A stretch of DNA of 64,000 bases. It comes from Streptomyces morookaense. Lineage in GTDB: Bacteria; Actinomycetota; Actinomycetes; Streptomycetales; Streptomycetaceae. The notes under the pieces were generated by a model. The model had not been told where the DNA came from. It saw only the letters and a program-made list of their open reading frames with translations, and made no database searches. Positions 43,823-51,751 of this stretch are shown in pieces. Every line of letters starts with the position of its first letter. Position 1 is the first letter of the stretch. Both the position numbers and the translations under genes were made by a program. The stretch covers positions 124,001-188,000 of the forward strand of contig NZ_JABBXF010000010.1 of assembly GCF_013030945.1 (NCBI RefSeq), given 5' to 3'.

Positions 43823-44752
43823 CTACCCGTTCACATGCCCCGGCTTCAGCCACAGCTGGTCAAGGTTGAAGTTGCACTGATTGCCCTGCTCGCAGGACAC
43901 CTTGATGGTGTTCGTCCCCTTGTTGAGGTCGATCCAGGCGAACGTGCGCGTCCAGCCCTTGTCCCATTCGCCGTTCTTCGCCTGGGCGAAGTTCTTCATG
44001 TTCAGCTGCCGGCTGCTCGCCTGGCCGTTGACCGTGAGCGTCGAGTTGGCGTCCGTGCCCGGCACGCCGTACCCCACGAAGACCGTGTACTCGCCGGCCT
44101 GCGGCACTTCCAGGGTCCATTCGACCGCGGCACCCGGCTTGTTCATGCCGGTGATGTATGTACCGCCGTCGGCCTTGGCGCCCTGCACGTCCTTGGCCGT
44201 CGTGGCGCCGCCGCTGAGGCGCAGGCTTGCCGCGTCCCGCTTCAGCATCCCGGCCGCGGACGGGTTCTGGGGCTCGTCGCTCGCCTTCTTCGAATCGTCG
44301 CCCGACTTGCCGTCCTTGCCGGACTTCTGCTCACCCGCAGAGTTCTGCTTGTCGTCCTTCGTCGACGACGTCTCGTTCGTCAGCATCGCCACCCCGATGC
44401 CGCCCGCGACAACCACGACAACCGCTATCGCCGCTATCAGCGGCCCCCGCCGCTTCGGACGTGCCGGGGCGGCCGGACCCGCCGCGTACCCCGTCGGAGC
44501 CTGGGGCGCAGCCCCGCCCGGCAGGGTTTCCGGGGCCGCGTAGTGCGGGTGCGGCCGCTGGGCGGACGCGGGCTGGCCGTACTGGCGGGAGCCGACGGGC
44601 CGTACCTGGTTGTACGAGGTGCGGGGCACCCCGGGCCGGCGCTCGGCGGACGCGTCCGTGCCGGCCTCGCCGCCCTCAGAGCGGTAGAGGTAGCCGAACG
44701 GGTCGTCGTTCTCCGGCGTCCCGGTGTCGTTGCCGTTGTTGCCGGCCGTCAT
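43823..44752 (-). CDS. Membrane-anchored carbohydrate-binding-module protein
   Basis: 309 residues. A cytoplasmic Pro/Gly-rich part (1-100) is followed by one membrane helix (PLIAAIAVVVVVAGGIGVAML, about 103-123), a Lys/Ser/Asp-rich linker, and an extracellular beta-domain from about 180 (TYITGMNKPGAAVEWTLEVPQ .. GEYTVFVGYGVPG .. TNTIKVSCEQGNQCNFNLDQ). The latter looks like CBM35/CBM6 jelly-roll modules, which bind sugars. Two cysteines near the end may pair. It probably sits in the membrane facing the wall; ligand unknown. Reads in the same direction as cdgB, which lies upstream. Confidence 0.78.
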   Translation of the reverse strand: MTAGNNGNDTGTPENDDPFGYLYRSEGGEAGTDASAERRPGVPRTSYNQVRPVGSRQYGQPASAQRPHPHYAAPETLPGGAAPQAPTGYAAGPAAPARPKRRGPLIAAIAVVVVVAGGIGVAMLTNETSSTKDDKQNSAGEQKSGKDGKSGDDSKKASDEPQNPSAAGMLKRDAASLRLSGGATTAKDVQGAKADGGTYITGMNKPGAAVEWTLEVPQAGEYTVFVGYGVPGTDANSTLTVNGQASSRQLNMKNFAQAKNGEWDKGWTRTFAWIDLNKGTNTIKVSCEQGNQCNFNLDQLWLKPGHVNG

Positions 44753-44882
44753 CCCCTGTCACTCCCCACATGGTGTGCCCATCGGCGCCCACGCTCTGTA
44801 CGCGCTCGCTCGTACGACGCTCGGCGGCTGCGCCGCATCGGCGCAGCCTACCCCGAGCGGGCCGGATCACGCCGTGCGCCAC

Positions 44883-46655
44883 CTATCCTGCCCGTCGGCC
44901 GGCCTTGGCGCGGGACCGTTTCTCGATGTACATCCGCTGGTCAGCGGAGTGCAACACTTCGTCGGCGGACATTCCGCAGCCCGCCCAGCCGATGCCGAAG
45001 CTCGCTCCGACGCGCACCGCGCGCCCGTCGACCCTTATGGGCGGAATGATCGCGTTGCGCAGCCGCACCGCGAGGTCCTCCGCGTCCGCGGGCCCCAGCC
45101 CGTCCGCGAGGACGACGAACTCGTCGCCGCCGAGCCGGGCGACGGTGTCGCCCTCGCGCACGCCGTTGCTCAGCCGCTGGGCGACCTCGATGAGGACGGC
45201 GTCGCCGGTGTGGTGCCCGTAGCGGTCGTTGATGGCCTTGAAGCCGTCGAGGTCGCAGAACAGAACGGCCAGTCCTCTGGCGTCGCCGTCCCCGCCCGCC
45301 CCGTCCACGCCGTCCTCGTCCGGCGCGAACGTGTGCACGTGATGGTGGTCGTGGTGGTGGGCGTAGCCGCCGTGCGCATAGTCCCCGTGCGCGTACTCCC
45401 CGTGCGCATAACCCCCGTCCGCGTACTCGTCCGGCACGAAGTCCGGCGCCGTGTCCGAGCCGAAGCCGTGCCCGTACGGGTCGGTGCTCGCGACGCTCTC
45501 GACCTCGGCGAAGCCGTCCAGGCAGCCGTACGGCGCGACGTCCGCCGCGGCGTGCGTCTCGCTGCCCGGCGGTCTCCCGCACAGCCGGGCGCTGAGCCGG
45601 GCGCGCAGCTCGGCGCTGTTGGGCAGGCCGGTCAGCGAGTCGTGGCTGGCCCGGTGGGCGAGCTGCAGCTCGTGCCGCTTGCGCTCCTCGATGTCCTCGA
45701 CGTGCGTGAGCAGGAAGCGCGGCCCGTCGGCCGCATCGGCGACCACCGAGTTGCGCAGGGACACCCACACATACGTGCCGTCGCGCCGGGCCAGGCGCAG
45801 CTCGGCGCGGCCGCCCTCGGCGGAGGTGCGGAGCAGGGTGCCTATGTCCTCGGGGTGGACGAGGTCGGAGAAGGAGTACCGGCGCATCTGGGAGGCGGAG
45901 CGCCCGAGCAGCCGGCACAGGGCGTCGTTGGTGCGGTGCAGCCGCCCGTGCTGGTCGCCGCCGAGCTCGGCGATGGCCATTCCGCTGGGCGCGTACTCGA
46001 AGGCCTGCCGGAAGCTCTCCTCGCTGGCGCGCAGGGCCTGCTGCTCACGTTCGAGCCGGACCAGGGCGCGCTGCATATTTGCGCGTAGACGAGCGTTGCT
46101 GATCGCAATGGCGGCTTGCGATGCGTACATCTGGAGCGCCTCGCGCCCCCAGGCGCCCGGGCGCCGCCCGTTGCGCGGCTTGTCCACCGAGATGACGCCC
46201 AGGAGCTCGCCCCCGGAGGGCCCCGTCGTGTACATCGGGGCGAAGAGGCGGTCCATGGGATGCCACTCGTCGGCGAACCGCGGGGAGGGCCCGGCGGTGT
46301 GCCACTGAGGGACGTCGTCCTCGTCGAGGACCCACCCCTCGGTGTACGGGATGAACCGCAGGTCCCCCCACTGGTCGCCCATGGTCAGCCGCCGCTCCCA
46401 CGACACGCGTGAGCCGACCCGGCCGGACAGCAGCGCCTCCGCGCTGGCGCTCCCGGCCACCGCGGCCACCACCAGATCCCCGTCCGGCCGGACGAGGTTG
46501 ACGGCTGCGAGCTCGTACCCGAGCCCGGCGACGATGCCGTCCGCGACGGTCTGCAAGGTGTCCGCGAGACTTCGCGCGGTGTTCAGCTCCGCGACGACCT
46601 GATGCACCTGCCGCAAGGTGGCCAGGCGGACATATGGCTCCGACTCGGTCTCCAT
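44883..46655 (-). CDS. cdgB: GAF-PAS-GGDEF diguanylate cyclase, CdgB type
   Basis: 590 residues, soluble. GAF domain about 15-190, PAS about 205-325 (SFRQAFEYAPSGMAIAELGG .. VHPEDIGTLL), then GGDEF from about 335. The active-site GGDEF is at 509-513 and the inhibitory RxxD site (REGD) at 500-503, so the protein should make cyclic di-GMP and be feedback-inhibited. The same domain order is seen in S. coelicolor CdgB, which controls development and is a BldD target. Unusual: between HDSLTGLPNSAELRARLSARL and GLAVLFCDLDGF there is a 100-residue insert (about 361-460) with tandem AHGxY repeats and the His cluster AHHHDHHHVH (432-441). Confidence 0.92.
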   Translation of the reverse strand: METESEPYVRLATLRQVHQVVAELNTARSLADTLQTVADGIVAGLGYELAAVNLVRPDGDLVVAAVAGSASAEALLSGRVGSRVSWERRLTMGDQWGDLRFIPYTEGWVLDEDDVPQWHTAGPSPRFADEWHPMDRLFAPMYTTGPSGGELLGVISVDKPRNGRRPGAWGREALQMYASQAAIAISNARLRANMQRALVRLEREQQALRASEESFRQAFEYAPSGMAIAELGGDQHGRLHRTNDALCRLLGRSASQMRRYSFSDLVHPEDIGTLLRTSAEGGRAELRLARRDGTYVWVSLRNSVVADAADGPRFLLTHVEDIEERKRHELQLAHRASHDSLTGLPNSAELRARLSARLCGRPPGSETHAAADVAPYGCLDGFAEVESVASTDPYGHGFGSDTAPDFVPDEYADGGYAHGEYAHGDYAHGGYAHHHDHHHVHTFAPDEDGVDGAGGDGDARGLAVLFCDLDGFKAINDRYGHHTGDAVLIEVAQRLSNGVREGDTVARLGGDEFVVLADGLGPADAEDLAVRLRNAIIPPIRVDGRAVRVGASFGIGWAGCGMSADEVLHSADQRMYIEKRSRAKAGRRAG

Positions 46656-46775
46656 AGCTCGCTCTCCCCCGAGACCTAAACAGCAACTCCAGGATTCTTT
46701 GTCGTCCGCTTACCACGGCCACTGAATCACAGCGAGCTGACTGCTCGGTACACAGGGTCAACAATTAGCGCTTCA

Positions 46776-46791
46776 TGTGACTCATGTCACA
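46776..46791. promoter_or_regulatory. Symmetric operator upstream of cdgB
   Basis: TGTGACTCATGTCACA is a near-perfect palindrome (TGTGAC-TCAT-GTCACA), 120 bases upstream of cdgB and 157 upstream of the flavin reductase gene. It equals the CRP consensus TGTGA-N6-TCACA and also resembles BldD-type GTNAC inverted sites; cdgB is a known BldD target in S. coelicolor, so BldD is the more likely binder. Confidence 0.6.
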
Positions 46792-46947
46792 AACGAGGGG
46801 GCCGTCCGGGCACTGGCGTTCGGAGGTTCCTTGTGCCACACGAAACGCCTTACGAACGCAAATACGCGATCGGATGGATGTGCCACCGGCCTAGGTCCAG
46901 GGCCTGGTCCCGCAGCCCGATGCGCCCTTCGGGGAAAGGCCGCTAGC

Positions 46948-47517
46948 GTGCACATCGTGTTGCAGACGACCTCCGCCACCCCGCCCGCCGCGTCCGGCAT
47001 AGCCCATCCTGAAGGGGTGAGCGCCGACGAATTCCGTGCCGCCCTCGCCCGCCTCGCCGCCGGCGTGGTGCTGGTGACCGCGCACGACCCCGACGACGGC
47101 CCGCGCGGCGAGGACGTCGGCATGACGGCGACGGCGTTCCTGTCCGTCTCGCTGGAGCCGCCGCTGGTCATGGTCAGCGTGCGCAACGACTCCCGGATGG
47201 ACGACCTGCTGGCCCGCCAGCCCCTCTGGGCGGTCTCCGTGCTGGCCGAGGACCAGCGGCAGGTGGCGGCACGTTTCGCCATGAAGGGCCGCATCAGCGA
47301 CCGGCTGCTGTTCGCGGACGTCCCGCACGGGCACGGCGCGGCGACGGGCGCCCCGCTGATCGACGGAGCTCTGTCGGTACTGGAATGCCGTACGGAGCAG
47401 CGCGTGCCGGCCGGGGACCACACGCTCGTCATCGGCCGCGTCCTCACGGCGACGGCACCGAGCACGGACGCCGGACCGCTCACATACTTCCGGGGCCGCT
47501 ACCGCCAACTGGGCTGA
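46948..47517 (+). CDS. Flavin reductase-like protein (FMN-binding split barrel)
   Basis: 189 residues. GVSADEFRAALARLAAGVVLVTA starts the domain; GMTATAFLSVSLEPPLVMVSV and FAMKGRISDRLLFADVPH, then LSVLECRTEQ are family hallmarks of the short-chain flavin reductases that deliver reduced FMN/FAD to monooxygenases. No monooxygenase is adjacent. GTG 46948 (VHIVLQTT) is the chosen start; GTG 46957 is close. Divergent from cdgB across a 292-base region containing the symmetric operator. Confidence 0.85.
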   Translation: MHIVLQTTSATPPAASGIAHPEGVSADEFRAALARLAAGVVLVTAHDPDDGPRGEDVGMTATAFLSVSLEPPLVMVSVRNDSRMDDLLARQPLWAVSVLAEDQRQVAARFAMKGRISDRLLFADVPHGHGAATGAPLIDGALSVLECRTEQRVPAGDHTLVIGRVLTATAPSTDAGPLTYFRGRYRQLG

Positions 47518-47534
47518 GCGAGGCGGGGCTCAGC

Positions 47535-47578
47535 ATCCTTACACCCCTTACGCCCTTACGCCCTTACACCCCTTACGT
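47535..47578. repeat. Short tandem repeat TTAC(A/G)CCC
   Basis: Five imperfect copies of an 8-9 base unit (TTACACCCC, TTACGCCC, TTACGCCC, TTACACCCC, TTACG) fill the gap between the flavin reductase stop and the opposing arfB stop, the last unit holding the arfB stop codon. Confidence 0.75.
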
Positions 47579-48004
47579 CCAATCACGCCCGGTACGCCCG
47601 CGTTTGGTCTCGCCACGCTGCTTCTTCTCGCGCAGCCGCCGCTCGTTGATTCCGCGCGGGATCTTCGTGGCCCGGCGCTGCTTGGGCGGCGGCGCCGTCG
47701 CCTCGGCGAGCAGGGACGCCAGCCGGACGGCGGCGGTCTCCCGGTTGCGCCACTGCGAACGGTGCTCGGAGGCGCGGACGACGACCACGCCCCCGTCGAC
47801 GAGCCGGCCGGCGAGCCGCTCCAGCGCCCGCTCCTTCCACACCTGCGGCAGCGCGTCCGTGCGCGCGAGGTCGAAGCGCAGTTCCACTTGGCTGTCACTG
47901 GTGTTGACGTGCTGCCCGCCCGGCCCCGAGGACCGGGAGAAACGCCACATGAGCTCGGCCTCCGGGAGGGAGACGGAGCCGCGGATGACGTGGGGACCGG
48001 ACAT
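47573..48004 (-). CDS. arfB: Alternative ribosome-rescue factor ArfB (peptidyl-tRNA hydrolase)
   Basis: 143 residues. RFSRSSGPGGQHVNTSDSQV contains the GGQ motif that hydrolyses peptidyl-tRNA, and the basic tail (ATKIPRGINERRLREKKQRG) enters the empty mRNA channel of stalled ribosomes, as in ArfB/YaeJ. ATG 48004 (MSGPHVIRGSV) is preferred; ATG 48013 is three codons upstream. Confidence 0.92.
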   Translation of the reverse strand: MSGPHVIRGSVSLPEAELMWRFSRSSGPGGQHVNTSDSQVELRFDLARTDALPQVWKERALERLAGRLVDGGVVVVRASEHRSQWRNRETAAVRLASLLAEATAPPPKQRRATKIPRGINERRLREKKQRGETKRGRTGRDWT

Positions 48005-48173
48005 GTGTCCCATGATTCCGCATGGCCCGCCGCACCGTCACATCGTTTTGCACCAGAACCATGACCGGGCAAAGAAAGTAAAGAAACCCCGGAACCCCAC
48101 GGCCCCCACCGAGCGTTCTCCCGGATGACGCACCAGTCGATCTCGATCAGCTCGATCCGAAGGGACCCATCCC

Positions 48174-48749
48174 ATGGCTGTAAGCCTGTCCAAGGGCGGC
48201 AACGTCTCCCTCACCAAGGAGGCCCCGGGCCTGACCGCCGTCACGGTCGGCCTCGGCTGGGACGTCCGTACCACCACAGGCACGGACTTCGACCTCGACG
48301 CGAGCGCCATCGCCGTGAACGCGGGCGGCCGCGTCTACTCGGACGGGCACTTCGTGTTCTTCAACAACAAGTCCACCCCGGACCAGTCGATCGTCCACAC
48401 CGGCGACAACACGACGGGCGCGGGCGAGGGCGACGACGAGCAGATCAACGTCAACCTGGCCGCCCTCCCGGCCGACGTCGACAAGATCGTCTTCCCGGTC
48501 TCCATCTACGACGCCGAGACGCGCGCCCAGAACTTCGGCCAGGTGCGCAACGCGTACATCCGCATCGTCAACCAGGCCGGCGGCCAGGAGATAGCCCGCT
48601 ACGACCTCAGCGAGGACGCGGCGACGGAGACGGCGATGCTCTTCGGCGAGCTGTACCGCAACGGCGCGGAGTGGAAGTTCCGCGCGGTGGGCCAGGGTTA
48701 CGCGTCGGGCCTGGTGGGCATCGCGCGCGACTTCGGCGTCAACGTCTGA
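48174..48749 (+). CDS. TerD-family stress protein
   Basis: 191 residues, single TerD domain: [55 protein letters not shown] and the [21 protein letters not shown] end are diagnostic. TerD proteins bind calcium through the acidic GDDE/DFDLD loops and belong to Ter stress systems linked to tellurite and phage resistance. No other ter gene is adjacent; the TerY-like vWA gene is 13 kb away. The upstream 160 bases contain an A/G-rich stretch (GGGCAAAGAAAGTAAAGAAA). Confidence 0.95.
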   Translation: MAVSLSKGGNVSLTKEAPGLTAVTVGLGWDVRTTTGTDFDLDASAIAVNAGGRVYSDGHFVFFNNKSTPDQSIVHTGDNTTGAGEGDDEQINVNLAALPADVDKIVFPVSIYDAETRAQNFGQVRNAYIRIVNQAGGQEIARYDLSEDAATETAMLFGELYRNGAEWKFRAVGQGYASGLVGIARDFGVNV

Positions 48750-48782
48750 CGGACGGGCAGGGCCGTCCCGGACGGGGGCGCA

Positions 48783-49649
48783 TCATCGCGCCGACCCGTC
48801 GGGGGCGGGGAGTTCGGCACGGACCATCCAGGAACGGTCCAGGAACGCCTCGGCCACCCGGCGCGGCTCCGCGGGCGCCCACGGGCAGCGGCCGGCGAGC
48901 ACGTCCTGGCGGCTGTAGGCGGCGGCCCGCCATCCGTGCCGGGCGATCCAGCGGTCCGGCTCGTCCTGGGGCGGCCCCAGCAGGGTGCCGCGCTCGGCGA
49001 AGGCGGCGTTCCAGCCGGCGAAGGCCGGTGCGTCGAAGGCCCCTTCGCCGTAGGCGTCGAAGACCAGGACGCTGCCCGGGGCCGAGTGCCGGGTGATCGC
49101 GGCCGCCACGGATTCGGCCGTCGCGGCGTCCAGATAGAGGAAGACCCCTTCGACGAGCCAGACGGTGGGCAGACCGGTGTCCAGGCCGGCGCCCAGCAGC
49201 TCCTCCTCCCAGGGGTCGGCCAGGTCCGCGTGCACCGTGACCGTACGGCACGCGGCGCGGGCGCCGGCCCGTTCCAGCACGGCGCGTTTGTAGTCCAGCG
49301 GCTCGGCCCGGTCGAGTTCCCACAGCGCCAGGTCCGCGGGGAGCGGCAGCCGGTAGGCGCGCGTGTCCATCCCCGCGCCGAGCATGACCACTTGGCGGAT
49401 TCCGCGGCCGACCGCATCCGTCAGGACCGCGTCGCTGAACCGGGTGCGCAGCACGACCGGACTGAGGGCGTATCCCTCGTCGGCACCGGTGAGCCGGTGG
49501 GCGTTGTGGAACTCCGTTCCGGCGAGGTCGCGCGCATAGGGGTCGGCGAAGACCCGGTCCGGGCGCTCGGACTCCAGGGCACGCAGCCCGGCGACCCACA
49601 GGCCGGTGACACTGACGGCGGCTTCCCGCGTCTCCTCGGTGGTGTCCAT
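48783..49649 (-). CDS. SAM-dependent methyltransferase, leucine-carboxyl-methyltransferase (TIGR00027) type
   Basis: 288 residues. VSVTGLWVAGLRALESERPD, VVMLGAGMDTRAYRLPLPADL (SAM loop), LWELDRAEPLDYKRAVL and WLVEGVFLYLDAATAESVA mark the LCM-type O-methyltransferases common in mycobacteria and streptomycetes. It probably methylates a carboxylate or hydroxyl on a small molecule. It lies divergent to the ACP-ketosynthase operon and might act on its product. GGGAGAGGGAG precedes ATG 49649. Confidence 0.85.
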   Translation of the reverse strand: MDTTEETREAAVSVTGLWVAGLRALESERPDRVFADPYARDLAGTEFHNAHRLTGADEGYALSPVVLRTRFSDAVLTDAVGRGIRQVVMLGAGMDTRAYRLPLPADLALWELDRAEPLDYKRAVLERAGARAACRTVTVHADLADPWEEELLGAGLDTGLPTVWLVEGVFLYLDAATAESVAAAITRHSAPGSVLVFDAYGEGAFDAPAFAGWNAAFAERGTLLGPPQDEPDRWIARHGWRAAAYSRQDVLAGRCPWAPAEPRRVAEAFLDRSWMVRAELPAPDGSAR

Positions 49650-49782
49650 CCCACTCCCTCTCCCGGCATGCCCAAGGCCGCCAATTCGCTTACTGCCGGG
49701 TGAATTTATGTCGGCGCACACACCCTTCACCACATACGTGCCTCCTTGGAAACATGGCCGATTTCCCTAAGGGGCAAGCACC

Positions 49783-49812
49783 TTGAGCGCTTCCGCCGGA
49801 CGGCCGTAGCGT
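49783..49812 (+). promoter_or_regulatory. Promoter candidate of the ACP-ketosynthase operon
   Basis: TTGAGC at 49783-49788 and TAGCGT at 49807-49812, 18 bases apart, followed by a 42-base leader with GAAGGGG before the ACP start. The A/T-richer patch at 49680-49720 would be the divergent methyltransferase promoter. Confidence 0.5.
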
Positions 49813-49854
49813 CTCGCCCCGTACAGCGGAACAGGCAATCCGAAGGGGAATACG

Positions 49855-50121
49855 ATGACCATCGCCGACATCATCAAGGACATCCTCGTCACCAAGCTCT
49901 ACGTCGAGTCGAGCCCGGACGAGATCGCGCTCGACGACCACTTCCACCGCGATCTGGGCGTGGATTCCCTCGGGTTCGTCGAACTGCGCTACCAGGTCGA
50001 GGAAAAGTTCGGAATCAGCGTCTCCGACGACGACTTCAACCCCGAGAACTTCATGTCCATCGGCACCCTGGTCGCCTACATCGAGAAGGCGCAGACGGCC
50101 GCTGTCCCCGCCGTGAAATGA
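49855..50121 (+). CDS. Acyl carrier protein
   Basis: 88 residues, a discrete ACP: GVDSLGFVEL holds Ser38, the 4'-phosphopantetheine site. The body is acidic with helix II starting at the Ser, as in fatty-acid and type II polyketide carriers. It is the first gene of a tightly coupled operon; its TGA overlaps the ATG of the ketosynthase. GAAGGGG lies seven bases ahead of its ATG. Confidence 0.95.
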   Translation: MTIADIIKDILVTKLYVESSPDEIALDDHFHRDLGVDSLGFVELRYQVEEKFGISVSDDDFNPENFMSIGTLVAYIEKAQTAAVPAVK

Positions 50122-51236
50122 CCCACGGAATACATGTCACCGGCCTCGGCTGGTCGACCCCGCTCGGCGACGGCATCGAGGACGTCTGGCAGCAACTGCT
50201 GGCGGGCCACGACGGTTTCGCACCTCTCGGCGCGCCGTTCCCGCTGCGGAACGAGCTGGCAGCCTCCGTGCCGTCGGTGCCGCCCGGGCCGGACCACGGC
50301 GCGCGCCTGACCGCACTCGCCGCGAAGGGCCTGCGCGCGGCCTTCGCCGACGCCGGCCTGGACCCGGCGGAGGACGGAGTGGCGCTCGTGCTCGGCACCA
50401 GCTACGGGGCCCACCTCGACGAGGAGGCGGAGTCGCTGTACGACTGGGCCGGGCGCTGCGCCGAGGCGGTCGCCTTCCCCGGCGCCCCGGTCTGCGTCTC
50501 GACGGCGTGCTCGGCGGCGTCCGACGCGCTGCTCGTCGGCGCGGAACTGGTGCGGTCGGGACGGTACCGGGCGGTCGTGTGCGGCGGTGCCGACATCCTC
50601 ACGCCCGCCAAACGCCTCGCGCACTCCATGCTCGGCACGATGACCGGCGAGCGCCTCCGGGCGTTCGACACCGGGCACTCCGGCATGCTGCTCGGCGAGG
50701 GTGCCGGGTTCCTCGTGCTGGAACCGGACGCCTCGCGTGCGGGCCGCTCGTACGCGGTCCTGCGGGGCGTCGGCGCGTCGAACGACGCAGTCGGACTGAC
50801 CGCCCCCGCCGCGGACGGCCGCACCGTGCGGACGGCCGTCGAACGCGCCCTGGCCGACAGCGGCCTCGGTGCGACGGACATCGCAGCCGTCAGCGCGCAC
50901 GGCACGGGCACCGTCCTCAACGACGAGGCGGAGGCCCGGGGCCTGGCGATGGTGTTCGGCGAACAGCCGGACGCACCCGCGGTGTTCGGCACGAAGGGGG
51001 CCCTGGGGCACTCCCTCGGCGCCTGCGGTGCCGTCGAAGCAATCACCTTGGTCCTCGCGCTGCGCGACCGGACCGCGCCGCCCGTCGCCGGGCTGCGGAC
51101 CCCGATCGGCGAGGCGGCCGGCCTGGTCCGGCCCGGGCGCCGGACGGTGCACGGCACCGCGGGCGTCAGCCTCACGCTCGGGTTCGGCGGCTTCAACACC
51201 GCACTTGTCTTCACTGTGGACGGAGGTACGTCGTGA
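50118..51236 (+). CDS. Beta-ketoacyl-ACP synthase (type II, FabF-like)
   Basis: 372 residues, thiolase fold. The catalytic triad is complete: Cys131 in CVSTACSAASDA, His261 in SAHGTGTVLNDEAEA and His298 in GTKGALGHSLGACGA. It condenses ACP-bound acyl units with decarboxylation of malonyl-ACP. It is shorter than FabF (about 410), the shortening being N-terminal and central. No acyltransferase, ketoreductase or dehydratase lies in the operon. ATG overlaps the ACP stop; the next start overlaps its own stop. Confidence 0.92.
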   Translation: MTHGIHVTGLGWSTPLGDGIEDVWQQLLAGHDGFAPLGAPFPLRNELAASVPSVPPGPDHGARLTALAAKGLRAAFADAGLDPAEDGVALVLGTSYGAHLDEEAESLYDWAGRCAEAVAFPGAPVCVSTACSAASDALLVGAELVRSGRYRAVVCGGADILTPAKRLAHSMLGTMTGERLRAFDTGHSGMLLGEGAGFLVLEPDASRAGRSYAVLRGVGASNDAVGLTAPAADGRTVRTAVERALADSGLGATDIAAVSAHGTGTVLNDEAEARGLAMVFGEQPDAPAVFGTKGALGHSLGACGAVEAITLVLALRDRTAPPVAGLRTPIGEAAGLVRPGRRTVHGTAGVSLTLGFGGFNTALVFTVDGGTS

Positions 51237-51751
51237 ACCCCGCAGCCGTTCCCTTCGTGGCACCACCGGAATCCGTGCTGGCCCGCGCCGAGGTGACGAG
51301 CACCGACCCGGAGGAATTCAGCCGGAACGCACCGTCGACGTACGCCGATCCGGTCGCCTGGCTGGCCGTCGAGGCGGCACGCCGGGCCCTGGCCGACGTG
51401 CCGGAGGTGCTGGCGGCACGCGAGGACACCGCCGTGCTGGCCGTCAGCGCCCACGCCACGATCGGCACGATGCACGGCATCGTCCGGCGCATCCGGGCGG
51501 GCCGGGTCTCCCCCCTGCACTTCGCCGGGGCCAACCCCGGACTGCTGGCCGGCGCCGTCTGCCGCGAGTGGCAGCTGAAGGGGCCGTCACTGACGCTGAC
51601 CATGCCGCCCGCCCACGGCACCGACGCGGCACTCACGGTGGCCCGCGGCCTGCTCGGCCGGGCCCTGGCACCGTACGTCCTGCTGCTCACCCACGAGGCG
51701 GACGAGGCCGGACACACCGCCGTCTGCACCGTATGGGGAAGGCAGTCATGA
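51233..51751 (+). CDS. Ketosynthase-like protein without catalytic cysteine
   Basis: 172 residues corresponding to the N-terminal half of a ketosynthase. ATIGTMHGIVRRIRAGRVSP and FAGANPGLLAGAVCREW, then GPSLTLTMPPAHGTDAALTVA align with the KS pattern, but the nucleophile position reads PPAHG instead of TACSA. The C-terminal half with the two His residues is missing. It could be a partner subunit that sets chain length or starter choice, like the chain-length factor, or a scaffold. Similar short proteins are annotated as coronafacic-acid-synthetase-like. GTG overlaps the KS stop (GTGA). Confidence 0.75.
   Translation: MNPAAVPFVAPPESVLARAEVTSTDPEEFSRNAPSTYADPVAWLAVEAARRALADVPEVLAAREDTAVLAVSAHATIGTMHGIVRRIRAGRVSPLHFAGANPGLLAGAVCREWQLKGPSLTLTMPPAHGTDAALTVARGLLGRALAPYVLLLTHEADEAGHTAVCTVWGRQS

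Noticed and set aside
47535..47578. CRISPR-like array in the TTAC(A/G)CCC repeats
   Set aside because: Units are 8-9 bases without spacers; this is a simple tandem repeat.
48174..48749. TerD gene as part of a ter operon with the right-end vWA genes
   Set aside because: The genes are 13 kb apart with a biosynthetic operon between, so a shared operon is not supported.
48783..49649. Methyltransferase as the GPP C-methyltransferase of the MIB pathway
   Set aside because: Its motifs are of the leucine-carboxyl-methyltransferase type, it is divergent and more than 5 kb from the cyclase gene.
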